DNA from: Caballeronia mineralivorans PML1(12)
Lineage (GTDB): Bacteria > Pseudomonadota > Gammaproteobacteria > Burkholderiales > Burkholderiaceae
Direction of reading: 5' to 3'
Length of the DNA stretch: 64,000 nucleotides
NCBI RefSeq assembly: GCF_001028175.1
Contig: NZ_AEJF01000062.1
Span: forward strand, 124,001-188,000
How positions within the stretch are numbered: position 1 is the stretch's first letter; each line of letters opens with the position of its first letter. Made by a program: the position numbers and the translations under genes. The notes beneath the pieces were generated by a model. That model was given only the letters and a program-made list of their open reading frames with translations. It ran no database searches and was not told the DNA's origin. This document shows, in pieces, positions 46,575 through 55,826 of the stretch.

Positions 46575-47857
46575 GCACGGATTCCGCGGCCACCGTCATA
46601 CCCGGCGCAAGGCGGCATGCCAGCATCTACAAGCTGATCGTCGCGACATCGATTGGCAATGCGCTCGAATTCTACGATCTCGTCGTCTATGGCTATTTCG
46701 CGTCGACGTTATCGAAACTGTTCTTCCCGACTACCGATAAAACCGTGTCGCTGCTGCTGACGCTCGGCACCTTCGCGCTCTCGTATCTCGCGCGTCCGGT
46801 GGGCGCGTTCGTGCTGGGCTCGTACAGCGACCGCAGGGGCCGCAAGGCATCGCTAACGCTCTCTATAGCCATGATGACGCTCGGGACCGGCATGGTCGCG
46901 CTGATGCCGAGCTACGCGGCCATTGGCATGCTCGCGCCTATCGGCATCTTCGCGTCGCGGCTGTTGCAAGGGTTCTCGGCCGGCGGCGAATTCGGCAGCT
47001 CGACGGCTTTCCTGACCGAGCATGCGCCTGCCCGCAGCGGGTTCATGGCGAGCTGGCAGTTCGCGAGCCAGGGGGCGAGCGTGCTGGTGGCGTCGGCGTT
47101 CGGCGCGGTGCTGACCAGCACGCTCACGCCGGCGCAACTCGAAGGCTGGGGCTGGCGTATCCCGTTCCTGTTCGGCCTGCTGATCGGCCCGGTGGGTCTG
47201 TATATCCGCCGTCATGTCGATGAAAGCCCGGAGTTCGAACGCACGGAACGGTCCGTTTCGCCCATCCGCGAAGTGCTGGCTACGCAGAAGGAACGGCTGC
47301 TGGTGTCAATCGGCTCGCTCGTGCTGACGACGACCGCCAACTACATGCTGCTCTACATGCCGACGTATGCATCGAGGCAGCTTGGGCTTGCGCCGTCGTA
47401 TGGTTTTATCGCGACGCTGGCGGCGGGTTTTATCGTCATGGTGCTGACGCCGATGGTCGGCCACTGGTCCGACAAAGTGGGCCGGACGCGCATCATGCTC
47501 GGTGCAGGTTCGCTCTTCTTCGTGACCATCTACCCGGCGTTCATGTTCATGAATGCGCATCCCTCGCTGCTGACGCTGCTGGCTGCCGTCATCTGGGTCG
47601 CGGTGCTCAAGGCTATCTATTTCGCGCCCATTCCCGCGCTCATGTCGGACCTGTTTCCGGTCCGGACGCGTACCACCGGCATGGCGGTTGGCTACAACCT
47701 CGGCACCACGATTTTCGGCGGTTTCACGCCGCTTGCGGTGGCTTCGCTGATCGCGGTCACCGGCAATAACCTTGCGCCCGGCTTCTATCTGATGCTCGCG
47801 GCCATCATCAGTCTCTTCACGTTGCTGTGGGCGCGCACGCGCCTGAAAGTGCATTAA
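46571..47857 (+). CDS. MFS transporter, metabolite:H+ symporter family
   Basis: A 12-span permease of 428 residues. The start STSIGNALEFYDLVVYGYFAS-type segment (TSIGNALEFYDLVVYGYFA) and LARPVGAFVLGSYSDRRGRKASL are those of the MHS group (ProP, CitA, ShiA). ATG 46571 overlaps the M20 stop. It probably imports the substrate of the flanking hydrolases. Confidence 0.92.
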   Translation: MSTDSAATVIPGARRHASIYKLIVATSIGNALEFYDLVVYGYFASTLSKLFFPTTDKTVSLLLTLGTFALSYLARPVGAFVLGSYSDRRGRKASLTLSIAMMTLGTGMVALMPSYAAIGMLAPIGIFASRLLQGFSAGGEFGSSTAFLTEHAPARSGFMASWQFASQGASVLVASAFGAVLTSTLTPAQLEGWGWRIPFLFGLLIGPVGLYIRRHVDESPEFERTERSVSPIREVLATQKERLLVSIGSLVLTTTANYMLLYMPTYASRQLGLAPSYGFIATLAAGFIVMVLTPMVGHWSDKVGRTRIMLGAGSLFFVTIYPAFMFMNAHPSLLTLLAAVIWVAVLKAIYFAPIPALMSDLFPVRTRTTGMAVGYNLGTTIFGGFTPLAVASLIAVTGNNLAPGFYLMLAAIISLFTLLWARTRLKVH

Positions 47858-47865
47858 ACCGCTGG

Positions 47866-48948
47866 ATGGATTTTCTGGATATGACGACCGATATGAAGGA
47901 TTTGCAGCAAGCCATACAGTTCGCGATAGATCACGAATCGCTCTGGGACCGCAATGTCGATGGCGCGTGGGGCGTGCATGTGAATGACCCGCCGCCCTGG
48001 AACCGGTTGCTGGGTCCCGTGCACGATCGTGGTCCGGTGTCCGGTGCGATCTCCGTCGACGGCAGGATGCTCACATCATGGGGCGAACCGGATCGCGCGG
48101 ACCTGACTTTCAGTATTGCCAAGACCTACCTCGCCCTGCTGGCGGGCGTGGCGTTTGACCGTGGCCTGCTGTCCGATGTGAACGAACCGGTGCATAAACG
48201 GGTACCGGGCATCGGTTTCGACGATGAACACAATGCGCGCGTCACGTGGGCGCATTTGCTCCAGCAGACAAGTGAATGGAGCGGTGAGTGTTTCGGGCTA
48301 TCGGACCAGGCCGATCATTTTCGCGCCGTCACGTTCGGCCGTGCGCCCGATGGAAAGAAGGGCGATCTGCGGCGCGTGCAGGCCCCCGGCACGTACTGGG
48401 AATACAACGATGTCCGCATCAACCAGTTTTCGCTGGCGCTGCTGCATCTGTTCGGACGGCCGTTGCCGGAGGTGTTTCGCGAGGCGATCATGCAACCGCT
48501 CGGGGCGAGTGAAAACTGGCAGTGGGTCGGATACGACAACGCATGGGTCGATATCAACGGGCAACGCACGCAGTCGGTACCGGGTGGAACGCATTGGGGC
48601 GGCGGGCTGTCGATCAGCGCGAACGACCAGCTCAAGGTGGCTAGTCTCTTCGTCAATGACGGGAAAGTAGGCGGGCATCAGATCATCTCGAGCGAGTGGC
48701 TTGCGCGTATGCGAACACCTTGCGCCCTTGCTCCTTATTACGGTTATCTTGTGTGGCTCAATCACGAGGGCCGCGTGTTTCCGAGCGTGCCGGCGTCCAG
48801 CTATTTCGCGGTTGGTGCGGGCAGTTCGTTCACGTGGATCGAACCGGAGCGGAAGATGGCGGTGGTGGTCCGATGGTTGAATTCCGCTCACGCCGATGAA
48901 TTTTTCGGGCTGGTGCTGAAGTCGGTCGACGGGTTCCTGGGGCGCTGA
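47866..48948 (+). CDS. Serine hydrolase of the beta-lactamase/EstB/NylB fold
   Basis: A 360-residue hydrolase with the penicillin-binding fold: SxxK in LTFSIAKTYLAL, the tyrosine motif WEYNDVR (YxN), and a late GGGLSISAND and AVGAGSSFTW in place of the KTG box. It is like 6-aminohexanoate-dimer hydrolases and esterases. No signal peptide is seen, so it acts in the cytosol. Starts at 47866 or 47881 are both possible. Last gene of the operon. Confidence 0.85.
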   Translation: MDFLDMTTDMKDLQQAIQFAIDHESLWDRNVDGAWGVHVNDPPPWNRLLGPVHDRGPVSGAISVDGRMLTSWGEPDRADLTFSIAKTYLALLAGVAFDRGLLSDVNEPVHKRVPGIGFDDEHNARVTWAHLLQQTSEWSGECFGLSDQADHFRAVTFGRAPDGKKGDLRRVQAPGTYWEYNDVRINQFSLALLHLFGRPLPEVFREAIMQPLGASENWQWVGYDNAWVDINGQRTQSVPGGTHWGGGLSISANDQLKVASLFVNDGKVGGHQIISSEWLARMRTPCALAPYYGYLVWLNHEGRVFPSVPASSYFAVGAGSSFTWIEPERKMAVVVRWLNSAHADEFFGLVLKSVDGFLGR

Positions 48949-48949
48949 A

Positions 48950-48993
48950 AAGCGGCGGATGAGGCTGAGCTGTTTCGGCTTGCCTCACCCGCT
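48950..48993. terminator. Hairpin between convergent genes
   Basis: GCGG...ATGAGGC and GCCTCA...CCCGC pair around a loop of about 14 bases containing its own AGC dyad. No long T run is seen on either side, so it would be a weak bidirectional terminator. Confidence 0.4.
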
Positions 48994-49001
48994 ATCTTGA
49001 C

Positions 49002-49892
49002 TTAACCCGTCGCAATCCCCTGCAGCCACGCAAGCAGCGGCTTCAGTTTCTCGCGATACTCATTGCGGGGCGGATGCACCAAGTAATATCCCGAGCCCGT
49101 CTCAAGCACGCGTTCGAACGGCGCCACGAGCGCGCCGCTTGCCAGGTTCTCCTGCACCAGATTCAAGTCCCCCAGCGCCACGCCATGACCTCGCACCGCC
49201 GCGCCGAACGCGAGGTCGAGCGTGTCGAACACCTGCTCGCGATACGTATGCGACGCCAGTTCATCGCTTTCCTGCTGTAGCCATAACATCCAGCCGCGCC
49301 GGCCGAAGCTGGAATGCAGCAGCGTGTGATGTTTCAAATCGGCAGGGTCGACCAGCGGATGCGCGCCACGCGCTGTCTGCGGCGAACACACGGGCGTCAG
49401 TCGTTCGCGCATCAGGCAGGTCGCCTCAAGTCCTTCCCAGCGGCCGGTGCCGAACAGGATCGCCGCGTCGAGCGTGCCCTCGCCGAAATTGGTTGGCAGG
49501 AACCACGCGGTGTCGATGTTCAGCTGCGTCCCGGGCACGTCGGCATAGAAATCGGGAAGACGCGGCAGCAACCAGCGTGCAGCGAGCGTCGGCGTAACCC
49601 GCAGCGTGATGGTCTGGCCGCCCGTGCTGATGATGTGCATCGACCGGCGCGCGGTTGCAAGCAACTCTTCCACGATCGGCACGAGCCGCTGGCACTCCGC
49701 CGTGGGCACCACCATCCGAGTGTGCCGCACGAACAACGCGCAGCCGAAATACTCCTCGATCTGCTGGATATGGCGGCTCACCGCGCTCTGGCTGAGGAAC
49801 AACTGCTGCGATGCCGCCGTGAAATTGCCGCAGCGAGCCACGACCAGCAGCGATTGCAGCACGTTGAACGGCGGATAGCGTTCGATTTTCAT
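49002..49892 (-). CDS. LysR-type transcriptional regulator (GcvA-like)
   Basis: A 296-residue regulator of the GcvA subgroup. Residues 8-65 hold the HTH (FNVLQSLLVVARCGNFTAAS, then LFLSQSAVSRHIQQIEEYFG). The effector domain follows. It is divergent from the ArgH-family lyase operon and probably activates it. Candidate binding sites are the dyads between the genes. Confidence 0.93.
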   Translation of the reverse strand: MKIERYPPFNVLQSLLVVARCGNFTAASQQLFLSQSAVSRHIQQIEEYFGCALFVRHTRMVVPTAECQRLVPIVEELLATARRSMHIISTGGQTITLRVTPTLAARWLLPRLPDFYADVPGTQLNIDTAWFLPTNFGEGTLDAAILFGTGRWEGLEATCLMRERLTPVCSPQTARGAHPLVDPADLKHHTLLHSSFGRRGWMLWLQQESDELASHTYREQVFDTLDLAFGAAVRGHGVALGDLNLVQENLASGALVAPFERVLETGSGYYLVHPPRNEYREKLKPLLAWLQGIATG

Positions 49893-49894
49893 TT

Positions 49895-49919
49895 ATGCAA
49901 GTTGTGCATGGTAACCATG
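49895..49919. promoter_or_regulatory. LysR binding-site candidate
   Basis: Two overlapping dyads lie just before the LysR start: ATGCA-N5-TGCAT (49895-49909, T-N11-A type) and CATGGTAACCATG (49907-49919), a perfect odd palindrome. Their place between divergent genes fits a LysR operator controlling both. Confidence 0.6.
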
Positions 49920-50065
49920 AGATTTTACCGTTTGTCGCTTAAAAATTGGCGTTCATAAAATCGCCTTGAAAGTTAAGGTTTTTTGCCTGCTCGACAGCGC
50001 AAGAGGCCTTTGGCGAGCACAGCGCCAAGCGGTAAACAACCCATCCACTTCCAGGGAGTTTTTGC

Positions 50066-51493
50066 ATGACCCAACATTCAGACCGGCTGTGGGGTGGACG
50101 CTTCAAGACGGGTCCTTCCGCTGCATTGACCGCGCTTTCGCGCTCGGACCCGAGCTTTTTCCGGCTTGCGCCTTACGACCTCGCGGGCTCTCGTGCCCAT
50201 GCGCAGGAACTGCGGCGTGCGGAAATCCTGACAGCCGATGAGCTGCAGCAACTGCTCAGCGAGATGGACCGGCTGGAAGCGCAGTTCCTGGCAGGCGAAG
50301 CGGGTCCGGCGCTCGATGACGAAGATGTACATACGTTCCTCGAGCGCGAACTGACGCAACGCCTGGGCGCGACCGGCGGCAAATTGCGCGCCGGCCGTTC
50401 GCGCAACGATCAGGCAGCGAACGACCTGCGCCTCTTTCTGCGCGACAAAGCGCGCACGCTGACGCAAGCGGTCATCGATTTGCAGAATGCATTAATCGAA
50501 CAAGCTAACGCACACGTCCGCAGTGTGACTGCGGGTTTTACGCATTTGCAGCCGGCGCAGCCGATCGTGTTCGCGCATCACCTGCTCGCGCATGCGCAGT
50601 CGATCTATCGCGACATCGATCGTTTAGTGGACTGGGATCGTCGCAGCGCGCGTTCACCGCTGGGTGCTGCGGCGCTCGCGGGATCGGCGATCTGCCTGCG
50701 GCCGGAGTTGTCGGCGGCTGAACTGGGTTATGACGGCCCGTGCGAGAACTCCATCGATGCCGTTGCTTCGCGCGATCACGTGGCGGAGTTCGTGTTCGTG
50801 ACGAGCATGCTGTCGGTGAACCTGTCGCGGCTCTCGGAGGAAGTCATTCTCTGGACCTCGCGCCAGTTCGGCTGGGTTGTGCTCGACGATGGTTATGCGA
50901 CCGGCAGTTCGATCATGCCGCAGAAGAAAAACTCGGATATTGCAGAGTTGACGCGTGGTAAAGCGGGGCGCTTGATCGGCAACCTGAGCGGCTTGCTCGC
51001 CACGCTCAAGTCTTTGCCTTTGGCTTATAACCGCGATCTCGCGGAAGACAAGATCGCGGCCTTCGATAGCATCGATACCCTCGAACTCGTGCTGCCCGCC
51101 ATGGCCGGCATGATCCGCACGATGCGCGTGAACGTGGATGAAATGCGTCGCCAGGCGCCGCTCGGGTTCACGCTGGCCACCGAAGTCGCCGACTGGCTCG
51201 CGTTGCGCGGCGTGCCGTTCAGCGAAGCGCACGAGATCACGGGCGCCTTGGTGCAAGCCTGCGAGGAACAGGGCATCGAACTCACCGACGTATCCGTCGC
51301 GACGCTGGCAAAGGTCGACGCGCGGCTTGAACCCACCGTGCTCGACCATGTGACACTCGACGCCGCCGTAGCGGCACGCAGCGGTTACGGCGGCACTGCG
51401 CCGGCGCGTGTGGCTGAGCAGATCACGCGTCTGCGGACGGCCCTTGATCAGCAACTGGCGTGGGCCACTTCATACGGTGGACCAACATGCTGA
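50066..51493 (+). CDS. Argininosuccinate lyase family C-N lyase
   Basis: A 475-residue member of the aspartase/fumarase superfamily. The signature GSSIMPQKKN, GRSRNDQ and the TH of FTHLQPAQP are intact. It looks like ArgH along its length. However, the usual YN(K/R)D(M/L)QEDK substrate motif reads YNRDLAEDK, with the glutamine replaced. Together with its place in a transporter and catabolic operon, not an arg operon, this suggests a different C-N bond substrate (succinyl or aspartyl adduct, as for EDDS lyase). Generic annotation would be argH. Confidence 0.85.
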   Translation: MTQHSDRLWGGRFKTGPSAALTALSRSDPSFFRLAPYDLAGSRAHAQELRRAEILTADELQQLLSEMDRLEAQFLAGEAGPALDDEDVHTFLERELTQRLGATGGKLRAGRSRNDQAANDLRLFLRDKARTLTQAVIDLQNALIEQANAHVRSVTAGFTHLQPAQPIVFAHHLLAHAQSIYRDIDRLVDWDRRSARSPLGAAALAGSAICLRPELSAAELGYDGPCENSIDAVASRDHVAEFVFVTSMLSVNLSRLSEEVILWTSRQFGWVVLDDGYATGSSIMPQKKNSDIAELTRGKAGRLIGNLSGLLATLKSLPLAYNRDLAEDKIAAFDSIDTLELVLPAMAGMIRTMRVNVDEMRRQAPLGFTLATEVADWLALRGVPFSEAHEITGALVQACEEQGIELTDVSVATLAKVDARLEPTVLDHVTLDAAVAARSGYGGTAPARVAEQITRLRTALDQQLAWATSYGGPTC

Positions 51494-52362
51494 GCGTTTC
51501 AAAAGAGATAACATCGGACGATGCGACGGTTGCCGATTCGACGCAACTGGAATACGTGCGTCGACGGCATTGGGGGCGATATCTTGCATCAGCCGTGATT
51601 CTCGCGATAGTGGTTTATATCGGGCTCGCGTTTGCGCATGGGCAGATTGAATGGACTTATGTGGCCCGTTTCCTGACGGCCAAGTCGATCCTTACCGGCC
51701 TCGTCAATACCATCGTGATGACCGTGCTTGCAATGGCGCTAGGCGTCGCCCTTGGCGTCATCACCGCGATCATGCGGCTCTCGACCAACCCGGTGCTGCA
51801 GACGGTCGCGCAAGCCTACGTGTGGCTGTTTCGCGGCACGCCGGTGATCCTGCAACTGCTGTTGTGGTTCAACCTCGCGCTGGTGTTTCCGTCGATAGGC
51901 GTACCCGGCCTCTTCGAGTTCCGCACCGTCGACATCATGACGCCATTCCTCGCGGCGCTGCTCGGGCTTGGCATCAGTCAAGGGGCGTACACGTCAGAAG
52001 TAGTGCGGGCAGGTTTGCTCTCCGTCGATACGGGCCAGTACGAAGCGGCCAAGTCCATCGGCATGCCACGGCTGCAAGCGCTGCGCCGCGTGATTCTTCC
52101 TCAGGCCATGCGCGTGATCGTGCCGCCTATCGGCAATGAACTGGTAGGCATGGTCAAGCTGACCTCGCTCGCGAGCGTGATCCAGTATGCAGAGATGTTG
52201 CACAACGCGGAGAACATCTATTACGCGAACGCTCGCGTGATTGAACTGCTGATGGTCGCGGGTATCTGGTATCTCGTGGTGGTGACGGTGCTGTCGTTCA
52301 TGCAGTCGCGCGTGGAGCGGTTTTACGCACGCGGCGCAGGTCGTGCATGGGGACGGCAATGA
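51487..52362 (+). CDS. Polar amino acid ABC transporter permease
   Basis: Permease of the His/Glu/Gln group, 291 residues, with about five spans and the EAA loop [23 protein letters not shown] (the usual EAA---G---------LP pattern). ATG 51487 overlaps the lyase stop by seven bases. Only one permease gene is present, so it may work as a homodimer. A soluble N-terminal arm of about 35 residues precedes the first span. Confidence 0.92.
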   Translation: MLSVSKEITSDDATVADSTQLEYVRRRHWGRYLASAVILAIVVYIGLAFAHGQIEWTYVARFLTAKSILTGLVNTIVMTVLAMALGVALGVITAIMRLSTNPVLQTVAQAYVWLFRGTPVILQLLLWFNLALVFPSIGVPGLFEFRTVDIMTPFLAALLGLGISQGAYTSEVVRAGLLSVDTGQYEAAKSIGMPRLQALRRVILPQAMRVIVPPIGNELVGMVKLTSLASVIQYAEMLHNAENIYYANARVIELLMVAGIWYLVVVTVLSFMQSRVERFYARGAGRAWGRQ

Positions 52363-53156
52363 ACCTGGCGACTCAAAAGGAAACAACCAACATGAGTTCA
52401 ATCGTTCGTGCCGTCGACGTACGCAAGTCCTACGGCGATTTCAAGGCGCTGCAAGGCATCACGCTCGATGTGCCCAAAGGTGAAGTGCTGTGTGTGATCG
52501 GGCCATCGGGTTCAGGCAAGAGCACCTTCCTGCGCTGCATCAACCAGCTCGAAGAGATCAACGACGGCGCATTGTGGGTCAACGGCGAACGCGTGGGTTA
52601 CAAGCGCGTGGGCAACAAGCTGTATGCGCTGTCGGAGAAGCAAGTGGCTCGTCAGCGGCTGGCGACTGGCATGGTGTTCCAGCGCTTCAACCTGTTCCCG
52701 CACAAGACGGCGCTGGAGAATGTGATCGAGGGGCCGGTGCAGGTGCTCAAGCGACGTCGTTCGGAGGCTGTCGAAGAAGCGCGTACGTTGCTCGAACGCG
52801 TTGGATTGGGTCACAAGTGCGATGCCTTCCCGGTGGAATTGTCGGGCGGTCAGCAACAGCGTGTCGCGATTGCACGCGCACTGGCCATGCATCCTCAACT
52901 GATGCTCTTCGATGAACCCACCTCCGCGCTCGACCCTGAACTGGTGGGCGAAGTGCTCGCCGTCATGCGCGATCTCGCCAAGACCGGCATGACGATGATC
53001 GTCGTCACGCATGAGCTCGGGTTCGCACGCGAAGTGGCTAATCGCATCGTGTTCATGGATCAGGGGCAGGTGGTGGAGAGCGGCACGCCGGAACAGGTGT
53101 TGTCGAATCCACAGCATCGACGCACGAAGGACTTCATATCCGCGGTGCTGTCCTGA
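52359..53156 (+). CDS. Polar amino acid ABC transporter ATP-binding protein
   Basis: ATPase of the GlnQ/HisP type, about 265 residues. Walker [10 protein letters not shown], signature LSGGQQQR and Walker [14 protein letters not shown] are intact. The ATG at 52359 overlaps the permease stop (ATGA); the ATG at 52392, with AAAGGAAA before it, matches the common family start, so the true product may be 11 residues shorter. Confidence 0.93.
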   Translation: MNLATQKETTNMSSIVRAVDVRKSYGDFKALQGITLDVPKGEVLCVIGPSGSGKSTFLRCINQLEEINDGALWVNGERVGYKRVGNKLYALSEKQVARQRLATGMVFQRFNLFPHKTALENVIEGPVQVLKRRRSEAVEEARTLLERVGLGHKCDAFPVELSGGQQQRVAIARALAMHPQLMLFDEPTSALDPELVGEVLAVMRDLAKTGMTMIVVTHELGFAREVANRIVFMDQGQVVESGTPEQVLSNPQHRRTKDFISAVLS

Positions 53157-53219
53157 TTTTTTATTCGAGGTTCCAGCACCGCTCGAACCCGGTCTGACTT
53201 TTATCTTTCGCGAGTTTCC

Positions 53220-54059
53220 ATGAACGTTTCTCTTCACCTGACGCGGCTTGCCGCGCTCGTCACCGGCGCGATGGCGTTGACTATGCCCCTGGCGCACGCC
53301 GAGACCGCACCGTCGATCGGCAAGACGACGCTGGTAGCAGCCATTGTGCCGAACTATCCGCCGTTCGAATACAAGGACCCGGCTACCGACAAGCTGATGG
53401 GTTTCGACGTCGATCTCGGCGAAGCGATTGCTGCGAAGCTTGGCGTCAAGTTGCAGTGGGAAGAGACCGGCTTCGACCAGATGATGAGCGCACTGACTAC
53501 GCATCGTGTCGATGTGATTCTGTCGGGCATGACCGACCTGCCGTCGCGCCGCGAGGCGGTGAACTTTCTCGACTACGTTACGGGTGGCCCGCAGTTTTAT
53601 ACCGTCAAAGCGCGCGCCGGTGAGTTCGCCAGCATGGACGCGTTGTGCGGCAAGACGGTGGGCGCGAGCCGCCGCACGTCGTGGCCCGACGACATCACGG
53701 CCTGGAGCAACGAGCATTGCGTGAAGGCGGGTAGAAAGCCGATCAATGTGAGCGGCACCAACGGCTCGGCGGATGCCCGCGTGCAGTTGCGTCAGGGCCG
53801 TATCGACGCCGCGGTGCAGGGCGGTGAAACACTGCCGTATCAGAACTCGGTGGAGCAGAACGCGTATGCGCCTATCGGCAAGCCGTTCCTGTCGCAGTAC
53901 AACGGCATCGGCATGGCGAAGGGCAACGCTGCGTTGAATGCAGGACTGACGACCGCGCTCAACCAGCTTATCGCCGACGGCACGTATCAGAAGATCCTCG
54001 TGAAGTGGGGGCTGCAGGAACACGCGGTTCAAAAGGCGCAGATCGATGCCAGCAACTGA
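53220..54059 (+). CDS. Amino acid ABC transporter substrate-binding protein
   Basis: Periplasmic binding protein of 279 residues, family 3. A signal peptide (LAALVTGAMALTMPLAHA) is followed by the PNYPPFEYKDPATDKLMGFDVDLGEAIA pattern (key part given). It serves the ABC transporter encoded just before. A second, related binding protein lies at 57299, so the operon has two substrate receptors. It overlaps the next gene by 14 bases. Confidence 0.93.
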   Translation: MNVSLHLTRLAALVTGAMALTMPLAHAETAPSIGKTTLVAAIVPNYPPFEYKDPATDKLMGFDVDLGEAIAAKLGVKLQWEETGFDQMMSALTTHRVDVILSGMTDLPSRREAVNFLDYVTGGPQFYTVKARAGEFASMDALCGKTVGASRRTSWPDDITAWSNEHCVKAGRKPINVSGTNGSADARVQLRQGRIDAAVQGGETLPYQNSVEQNAYAPIGKPFLSQYNGIGMAKGNAALNAGLTTALNQLIADGTYQKILVKWGLQEHAVQKAQIDASN

Positions 54060-54927
54060 CATGAATCCGGATGCGCCGCGCTGGCCTGAGAGCAATCGCT
54101 CGTGCGTCGCACTGGCCTTCGATCTCGACGGCCCGACCGGCGACGCAATGCTCGACGGCTCGATCTGGAACAACCCTTCGTACTTCACGCTCGGTAGCTA
54201 CGGCCCCTGGCGTGCGCTGGGGCGCCTGCTCGGCATGCTCGCCGACCGCAACGTCCCGGCAACGTTTTTTGTACCGGCATGGGTCGTCGAAAACTGGCCG
54301 AAGCAGTGCGCGGCGATTGTGGAACGCGGTCATGAGATCGGTTACCACGGGTATCGGCACGAAGCGTTCTGGACGCTTGATCGCGATGGACAACGCGCCG
54401 TGATGGAGCGCTCGGCGGAAGTCTTCGATAGGTATCTCGGCATCCGCCCGGTCGGCTTTCGTACGCCGTCGGGCGACTGGGGACCGGACACGATCCGCGT
54501 ATTGATGGAAGCGGGCGTGCGTTATTCGAGTTCCATGCGCGGCGACGACCGCCCGTATCTGCTGCACGCGCCGGGCATTGCCGAGCCGATGGTCGAGATT
54601 CCGGGCCGCTGGGAAATGGACGATTACGCGTCGCTTGCGTACCACCGCAATCCGAATTTTCCGGCGAGCCTGGACCGTATTGCGAGCTACGACACGACGC
54701 TCGATAACTGGCGGCGCGAGTTCGACGGTTCACATCGCGACGGGCTTTGCCTGACCACGCTGTTTCATCCGAAGGTGTCGGGCAAGCCAGGCAGGATCGC
54801 GCTGCTTGAAAGCCTGATCGATCACATGCACGCGCAGGGCGGCGTGTGGTTCGCCACGTGCCGTGACGTCGCGCAATGGTGGCTCGACAACCATGCTTCA
54901 CCGACTCCGCAGGAAGCTCGCAGATGA
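54046..54927 (+). CDS. Polysaccharide-deacetylase-fold hydrolase, probably active
   Basis: A 293-residue protein of the NodB-like fold, no signal peptide. Metal-site motifs are present: AFDLDGPTGD for the two aspartates and YHGYRHE for the HxxxH histidines. Cytosolic members of this group (PuuE allantoinase, HpPgdA/cyclic-imide hydrolase types) hydrolyse amide bonds of small molecules, not polysaccharide. Start at 54046 overlaps the binding-protein gene; ATG 54061 is an alternative. It probably opens a cyclic or amide substrate in this pathway. Confidence 0.85.
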   Translation: MPATDMNPDAPRWPESNRSCVALAFDLDGPTGDAMLDGSIWNNPSYFTLGSYGPWRALGRLLGMLADRNVPATFFVPAWVVENWPKQCAAIVERGHEIGYHGYRHEAFWTLDRDGQRAVMERSAEVFDRYLGIRPVGFRTPSGDWGPDTIRVLMEAGVRYSSSMRGDDRPYLLHAPGIAEPMVEIPGRWEMDDYASLAYHRNPNFPASLDRIASYDTTLDNWRREFDGSHRDGLCLTTLFHPKVSGKPGRIALLESLIDHMHAQGGVWFATCRDVAQWWLDNHASPTPQEARR

Positions 54928-55826
54928 ACTCTTTACGCTGGCCGCAAAACGCGCGATGCGCAGTCGTTGTCACGGTCGACTTCAACGACGAACACGGCAT
55001 CCTCACGCAGGAGCCTCGCATTGCGGGGCGCGAGAAATCGCTTTCCGTTTGGCGCTATGGGGCGAAGCGCGGCGTGGATCGCGTGCTCGATGCACTGGAA
55101 GAATTCGATGTGCGTTCAAGCTGGTTCGTGCCGGGGCGGGTCGCGCAAACGCACGCGGAACTCGTGAAGCGGATCGATGCGCAGGAGCACGAGATCGGTA
55201 ACAGCGGGTATCGATGCGAGGACTTCGATACGCTAACACTCGATGCGCAGAAAGAGGCGTTCAGGGCCGGACAAGCGGCGCTGGAACAAGCGCTCGGACG
55301 ACGCGCGCGAGGCTTTCGCTCGTTCACCGGCAACTGGGCGCCCGGCTTCGCGGACTTCCTGCGAGACGAGGGTGTGACGTGGTCGTCATCGTGGCGCGGT
55401 GACGACCTGCCGTACTTTCATCTACCGGATACGGACGTAGTGCGCACAACGCCCCCGCTCGTCGAACTGCCGTTGCACTACGAACTGGAAGACGAACCGT
55501 ACTTCGCTTATAACCTTTCGCCAGCGGTTCCGGTCGGGCAGCCGCGCATTCCTTCGTATCGCGAAGTGCTGGCGAACTGGAAGCATGATTTCGCAGCGTT
55601 TCACCGCTTCGGATTGTGTTTTGTGCTGAGGCTGCATCCGGAGATTATCGGCACGGCGGGGCGTATCGATGTGCTGCGCGAACTGCTCGCCGACATCCGC
55701 GCGCGCGACAACGTCTGGTTTGCAACCGGTGCCGAGATGGCGGCTTGGTGGCAGCAGAGTGTCGATGGCAACGAGCCCGGTCATCCGGTGGAAGTGTATG
55801 CACGGCATCGGCAGGAGGCGCAATGA
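54924..55826 (+). CDS. Polysaccharide-deacetylase-fold protein lacking metal histidines
   Basis: A 300-residue paralogue of the preceding protein. The fold and many motifs align (for example the HEIG before the metal motif and the RGFRSFTGNWAP region), but where the first protein has YHGYRHE this one has NSGYRCE, so both metal histidines are lost. The N-terminal motif is VDFNDEHG. It overlaps the first gene (ATGA), suggesting equal production. It may be an inactive partner subunit or use a different mechanism. Confidence 0.8.
   Translation: MNSLRWPQNARCAVVVTVDFNDEHGILTQEPRIAGREKSLSVWRYGAKRGVDRVLDALEEFDVRSSWFVPGRVAQTHAELVKRIDAQEHEIGNSGYRCEDFDTLTLDAQKEAFRAGQAALEQALGRRARGFRSFTGNWAPGFADFLRDEGVTWSSSWRGDDLPYFHLPDTDVVRTTPPLVELPLHYELEDEPYFAYNLSPAVPVGQPRIPSYREVLANWKHDFAAFHRFGLCFVLRLHPEIIGTAGRIDVLRELLADIRARDNVWFATGAEMAAWWQQSVDGNEPGHPVEVYARHRQEAQ

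Noticed and set aside
50066..51493. Housekeeping argininosuccinate lyase for arginine synthesis
   Set aside because: Not excluded, but the operon context and the lost glutamine in the YNxDxQEDK motif argue for another substrate.
52512..54188. Minus-strand open frame of over 550 codons
   Set aside because: It runs opposite the ABC ATPase, the binding protein and part of the deacetylase gene, all clearly recognised, and has no domain itself.
55616..55822. N-terminal extension of the MmgE/PrpD protein
   Set aside because: It lies inside the deacetylase gene in another frame and has no family match; ATG 55823 has a good ribosome-binding site.
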